From the NCBI GenBank assembly GCA_004151065.3, contig NWUY0300010183.1:1-23674 (forward strand): a DNA stretch of 23,674 nucleotides, written 5' to 3'. The DNA is from Larix sibirica (taxonomy: Eukaryota; Streptophyta; Pinopsida; Pinales; Pinaceae). The notes below the pieces were generated by a model. That model saw only the letters and a program-made list of their open reading frames with translations, made no database searches and had not been told where the DNA came from. How positions within the stretch are numbered: position 1 is the stretch's first letter; every line of letters starts with the position of its first letter. Shown piece after piece: positions 19,610 to 23,674 of the stretch. Position numbers and translations under genes: made by a program.

Positions 19610-19770
19610 TTAACAGAAATTCCGCCATCAAGGCAGCAGGCAAATCAGCTGAGGCGGCCGTTATAATCTATATGGGCATGGCAGGGTGCCCTTATTGATG
19701 GAAAATACACAGAAATTCAATTCATGCAATGCATATATTGAAAGTTAAAGTTTAGAGAATGAATGGGCAC

Positions 19771-19890
19771 CTGATCGTAGGGAAGATATCCTTGGCCTTT
19801 CATGAGATAGCGTTCTGCTGCTCCAAGGGTTGGCTGGGCTCTGTGTATATTTGAGTCGTTGATCACTGTGTCAGAAGCAGCAGCATATCA
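19771..19890 (-). CDS. Possible first exon of an unidentified host gene (partial)
   Basis: On the minus strand a frame stays open for about 41 codons and contains the ATG at 19803, reading MKGQGYLPYDQ to 19771. There CAG is followed by GTGCCC, an acceptable splice-donor context. Upstream in-frame residues (SDTVIND, GAAERYL) also look protein-like, so the true start could differ. Upstream lie a leader with (ATTAC) repeats and a TATA box at 19992-19998 on the same strand. The area is locally richer in CpG than its surroundings. I do not recognise the product and could not trace the next exon. This is a hypothesis from composition and signals only. Confidence 0.25.
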
Positions 19891-19991
19891 CATTACATTA
19901 CATTACAGATTCTCCAGCACACTAAACACACACCAGATGCGCCGTTCACGCTCAGCGTTTTCTGTCGGGTTTTTTAACGGCAATTTTATCA

Positions 19992-19998
19992 TTTTATA
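19992..19998 (-). promoter_or_regulatory. Candidate TATA box, minus strand
   Basis: The minus strand reads ACTATAAAATG here, a good plant TATA box. A transcription start would fall near 19960-19968, giving a leader of about 160 bases before the ATG at 19803. A 7-codon upstream reading frame (ATGCTGCTGCTTCTG and on to TGA) lies in that leader. Confidence 0.35.
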
Positions 19999-20600
19999 GT
20001 CTCTGCCCATCACCGGGATAGGTGTGTAGCTAGCATTAAATGCAATATATATTGGGATGTGTAGTTTACTCTGTACATTTATATTATATTAAATTCAATG
20101 GTGCTTATTTCCCGTTTCATTCTTAAAATTTGATGTATGACCTCAAACGGTGATTAGTGTATTTCTTGTTTTTTCTTTTGTAATATATATCGAAATATAT
20201 TTTGTTGGGTATTTGTATTTATATAAATTTAATATTTTTAATCATTTTTAATTTTGGTAAAATAAAATTTAAATTTCGAGGATTTTGAATTTTTAAATGG
20301 GTTATGGGTGGAATTATAAATTTTAATAAAACAATTATTAAATTTTGGAGAATTATTTTTAAATGTTATTAAAAAAATATTGAGTTTATTTATTTATTAA
20401 CTTATTTTTATTAATTTAATTATGTATGTTTGGTACTTATTGATTGCAGATTTGGTTGGTGTTCAATGATTGTTAACGTGGTTGGTTGTTGGTGCTTATT
20501 AATTATGGATTTATTAAGAACGTGGTTGGGTTTATTAATGATAAAAACTTGGTCGGTGAATTTGTTATCTTTTAAGTTTTAGTATAGAAGATGTTCTTTT
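19999..20600. other. AT-rich non-coding stretch
   Basis: No gene is recognised. Near 20470-20570 a motif of the type AACGTGGTTGG followed by TTATTAAT recurs three times in diverged form. Confidence 0.5.
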
Positions 20601-20610
20601 ATAGATGTAG

Positions 20611-21140
20611 ATACAATTCCAAGACACATTGTAAATTATCAATATATAAGATATTATTTTAGGTACAATTCCAAGATACATTGTAAATTATCCATACATA
20701 ATAGGTATATTGACTTTTAAGTACACATGTTTAGTAAAGAAGGAATAAAACTCTTAGTAAATCTTGAGGTATGTATATCTTCTCTTAAATTTTTAAGTGA
20801 AAATAAATATCTTCAATAAATCCAGCATTGTGTTAAAAGGAGAGGTTGACAACTTGATTGGGAGGAACGGTTTATTATTCATTTAGGTTTAACTTTTAAT
20901 AGAGGGTGCTTTTGACATTTTACTTTATAGGTATGTCTTTAGAAATCCAATCCCTATAAATATGAATAGATTTTAAAAGAATTTTGAGGATGGAGTATTT
21001 AAAATGTTTTTAAGAAGAAATTATATCAAAAATGAGTTGAAAAAAATATAAGAAAATACAAGATTGATTTTGGTTAGAAATTTGGAAAGAAAAATGGAAA
21101 GTGAGGTTTTTTTTTTAAGTTTAAGATAATAAAAAAGTGT
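20611..21140 (+). repeat. Dispersed direct repeat, copy 1
   Basis: ATACAATTCCAAGACACATT at 20611 recurs at 21374. Further blocks follow in the same order: TATTGACTTTTAA, GGAGTATTTAAA/GGAATATTTAAA, TTTTAAGAAGA, AAGATTGATTTTG and ATGGAAAG. The first block is additionally duplicated within this copy (20612 and 20664, offset 52). Confidence 0.75.
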
Positions 21141-21204
21141 GAGTAGTTGGTGTTTAATGAATGACTACTTGTTAAAGATGTGTTGCTCATCATTATCATT
21201 ATCA

Positions 21205-21222
21205 ATGATGATGATGATGATG
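21205..21222. repeat. ATG microsatellite in a small hairpin
   Basis: Six ATG units (21205-21222) follow CATCATTATCATTAT (21188-21202), with which they can pair as a hairpin. Confidence 0.8.
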
Positions 21223-21373
21223 TTAGTGCTCAGTGTATTTGTTATTTTTTTCAAATATTTATAACAATTAATTAATAAAATAAATAATTTTGATTTTTTT
21301 TAATCAATGAATAAATTATTCTTAAATTTTAAAAAAAAAAGGTCAATAGAATTAGGTTGTAATGTAGTTACAT

Positions 21374-21835
21374 ATACAATTCCAAGACACATTGTAAATT
21401 AGCAATATATCTTACTTTATTAAATATAATAAGTGTATTGACTTTTAATGGCATGTGCATAAGTTTCATAAAGAAGAGATAAAAGGTAAAGTAAGTATAT
21501 ATTCCAGCAAATCAAACGTTTTCTTAATACTAAATGTCTAGTTGGTCCAAAATCTAGTAAATCTATGGAAAGCTCAGGTTCAATTTATGACATCTTGTTT
21601 GGGAGTGACATATTCCAAAAATGATATTCCATTAATTTTAAATTTTCAAAGTTGAAAAGATATGAGGAATGGAATATTTAAAGTAAATTTTAAGAAGAGA
21701 ATTATATTAAAAGAAGATGAGAAAAGAGAAAAGAAATATAAGAAACTATAAGATTGATTTTGAATAGAAATATGGAAAGAAATAGAAATAGAAGTCTTTT
21801 TAAATTTTCAAAATAATAAAAAATTGCATAATATA
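21374..21835 (+). repeat. Dispersed direct repeat, copy 2
   Basis: This is the partner of the repeat at 20611-21140, offset about 763 bp at the start, with many differences and indels. The pair could be two members of a repeat family, LTR-like ends of a small element, or an old segmental duplication; no TG/CA ends or target duplication decide it. Confidence 0.7.
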
Positions 21836-21880
21836 TTTAATTAAACTTATATTTTGATTACTATAAATTATAAAAAATAT

Positions 21881-22109
21881 TATTTTGATATTTTGAGTAA
21901 AACTTTTACCATAAATTATAAAATAGATTATTTTGTTTAACTTTTTTATAATAAATTGTAAAATATTAGATATTGAATAAGTTAATAAAATTTATTATTT
22001 TGATATTTTGAATAACATTTTACCATAAATTATAAAACAGATTATTTTGTTTAACTTTTTTATAATAAATTGTAAAAAATCAGACATTGAATAAGTTAAT
22101 GAAATTTAT
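21881..22109. repeat. 115-bp tandem duplication
   Basis: TATTTTGATATTTTGA begins at 21881 and 21996. Both copies continue through ACCATAAATTATAAAA, GATTATTTTGTTTAAC and TTGAATAAGTTAAT with few differences. Confidence 0.93.
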
Positions 22110-22815
22110 GTCAATTTTATTTATAAATTTAAAAAATAATAAATTTAAATTTAAAACTATATGATATAATAATAACTTCTTTCAAAACTGAATAAACCTT
22201 CTAATGAAAAATTAGATCTTTTAATTTTATACTAAACTTGCAATTTCAAAATATTAAAACCTTCCCCAATCTCTCTAAATATATGGAATAAGAAATAATA
22301 AAATATTATTTTTATTAAAAATATATATAATTTGTTTTTATAAAATTGTAAAACTATGCCTCTTTTTATAATTAGAAAAATCGTTAACATGAACTATGCC
22401 TCGTGAACTACGCGTCAATTATTTGTTAATTATGTTTTAATATTGCATTTTCGTTTGAATAATTTATATATAATTGAATTTGAATTTTACATGTATGCTT
22501 TTAAAATATAATGGATAGTTTAACTTAAAAAAATTATATATTAAAATTTGAACATATTAATAAAAAGTTATAATAGTAATATGTTTAATTAAAATTTAGA
22601 TAGATATGGGTTAATGTCAATGTAAAGTTTGCGGGACAAGGGACAATACCATATATTACCATAATTTATATGTTAATGAAATATACCCATAATATCTCAT
22701 ATAATACTCATATTACATATAATATGACTATATTATAAACATTTTTACCCCTCCATATTTATGTCCTATTACATGGATCTTAAAGGCCTAAATATTAGAA
22801 TCAAAATTTTGCCCT
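22110..22815. other. Very AT-rich non-coding stretch left of the inverted repeat
   Basis: No gene is seen. Its right part, from about 22620, may already belong to the large inverted-repeat element, but the pairing partner lies beyond the window end, so this cannot be decided here. Confidence 0.5.
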
Positions 22816-23077
22816 TTTTTGAACGCACATTTCCAAAATTTAGAAAATCCATATTTTAGACTTATATTTAATATAAGCAACTTAAATGCCCTTATATTGC
22901 CATCAAAATGGTCTTAGGGGTCATTTTTTTACTATGTTTTGAATTAGAGCTTAAAAAGGGTCATTTTTGGACCCCCCTTTAAAATGCCCTTTTTACCCCC
23001 TCAAATATCCACCCCACCTACCCCCTGGCTCTACCCATAAAAAATCCCATTTTGGGCTTCTGTAGCCTTTAAGGAGA

Positions 23078-23193
23078 CCTATATTCTCGATTAGTGTTAT
23101 TCAAATATAGGCTAAAAATGTACTAATATGACTTTCCTATATTCTCGATTAGTGTTATTCAAACATAGGCTAAAAATGTACTGATATGACCTT
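23078..23193. repeat. 58-bp tandem duplication at the inner edge of the left arm
   Basis: CCTATATTCTCGATTAGTG begins at 23078 and 23136, and each copy runs to the GTACTGATATGAC-type motif. The right arm has the matching segment only once. Confidence 0.95.
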
Positions 23194-23370
23194 TAAAAAT
23201 GTACTGATATCAGTCATATCAGTACATAAAAATGTACTGATATGACTTTTAAAAATGTACTGATATCAGTCATATCAGTACATAAAAATGTACTGATATG
23301 ACTTAAAAGTCATATTAGTACATAAAAATGTACTGATATGACTTAAAAGTCATATCAGTCATATCAGTAC
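23120..23370. repeat. Loop array of a 13-bp motif in both orientations
   Basis: GTACTGATATGAC and its complement GTCATATCAGTAC alternate about a dozen times, joined by A or T runs and partly fused into palindromes (GTACTGATATCAGT). A larger unit of about 56 bp repeats at 23195 and 23251. The loop is thus itself highly self-complementary. Confidence 0.9.
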
Positions 23371-23674
23371 ATTTTTAGCCTATATTTGAATAACACTAAT
23401 CAAGAATATAGGTCTCCTTAAAGGCTACAGAAGCCCAAAATGGGATTTTTTATGGGTAGAGCCAGGGGGTAGGTGGGGTGGATATTTGAGGGGGTAAAAA
23501 GGGCATTTTAAAGGGGGGTCCAAAAATGACCCTTTTTAAGCTCTAATTCAAAACATAGTCAAAAAATGACCCCTTAGATCATTTTGATGGCAATATAAGG
23601 GCATTTAAGTCGCTTATATTAAATATAAGTCTAAAATATGGATTTTCTAAATTTTGGAAATGTGCGTTCAAAAA

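Larger units (their letters stand above)
22816..23674. mobile_element. Large inverted-repeat (fold-back) element, right side truncated by window
   Basis: Left arm 22816-23123 and right arm 23367-23674 are reverse complements over at least 308 bp with no net indel (paired positions sum to 46490) and about five mismatches. Examples are GAACGCACATTT at 22821 against AAATGTGCGTTC ending 23669, and CTTTAAGGAGACC at 23067 against GGTCTCCTTAAAG ending 23423. The right arm is still pairing at the last base, so the true arms are longer. There is no coding capacity. The structure fits a long-TIR, non-autonomous DNA transposon (Mutator-like or fold-back type). Transposase, ends and target duplication are not visible, so the family is open. 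Confidence 0.85.

Noticed and set aside
23120-23370. CRISPR-like array
   Set aside because: Repeats alternate in orientation and have no unique spacers of constant length, and the genome is a plant.
1-23674. tRNA, rRNA or other structured RNA genes
   Set aside because: I saw no tRNA A/B box pair with cloverleaf, and no rRNA or snRNA signature on either strand by eye. A dedicated covariance search would be decisive.

Overview
The window looks like a repeat-rich nuclear plant genome, most likely from a large genome such as a gymnosperm. It is AT-rich, has no operon-like gene packing, and contains decayed Ty1/copia, Ty3/gypsy and LINE remnants at different ages, LTRs, fold-back elements, and one 237-base run of N that marks an assembly gap. 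I could not identify an intact protein-coding gene. The coding signal is almost entirely retrotransposon pseudogene sequence broken by stops, frameshifts, deletions and nested insertions. The plant assignment is firm from the element families; the gymnosperm assignment is inference from how old and decayed the elements are.

Layout. 1-3370: AT-rich non-coding DNA with a 155-bp fold-back element (576-730) and a 121-bp tandem duplication (2201-2440). 3371-3970: reverse-transcriptase remnant of an L1-type LINE on the minus strand, itself scrambled by two tandem duplications. It abuts 3971-4843, the 3' end of a copia pol (RT tail and RNase H) on the plus strand, followed by a polypurine tract and a 3' LTR (4902 to about 5299) carrying a cluster of W-box cores. 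5300-7493: nothing recognisable except a diverged 97-bp tandem repeat. 7494-10308: a decayed gypsy gag-pol (gag, zinc knuckle, protease, RT) on the plus strand. A minus-strand solo LTR (8576-9011) has split it exactly inside the zinc knuckle, flanked by a 5-bp target duplication GTGGA.

10309-11984: non-coding, with a tandem repeat, a doubtful short LTR and the assembly gap. 11985 to about 16529: an old LTR retrotransposon with long LTRs (about 1.46 and 1.09 kb), a purine tract just before the 3' LTR and about 2 kb of internal DNA without recognisable coding capacity, so probably a non-autonomous element. 16530-20000: lower-repeat DNA. Its right end has a TATA box, a plausible 5' leader and a possible first exon on the minus strand (about 19771-19998), the best candidate for the edge of a host gene, but I do not recognise the product. 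20000-22815: very AT-rich DNA with dispersed and tandem duplications. 22816-23674: one arm, the loop and most of the second arm of a very large, nearly perfect inverted repeat that runs off the window end.

A theme across the whole window is the large number of two-copy short tandem duplications (14 to about 160 bp) in unrelated sequence, including inside LTRs after insertion. The features form layers of insertions rather than a pathway, and no working system of interacting genes is visible.
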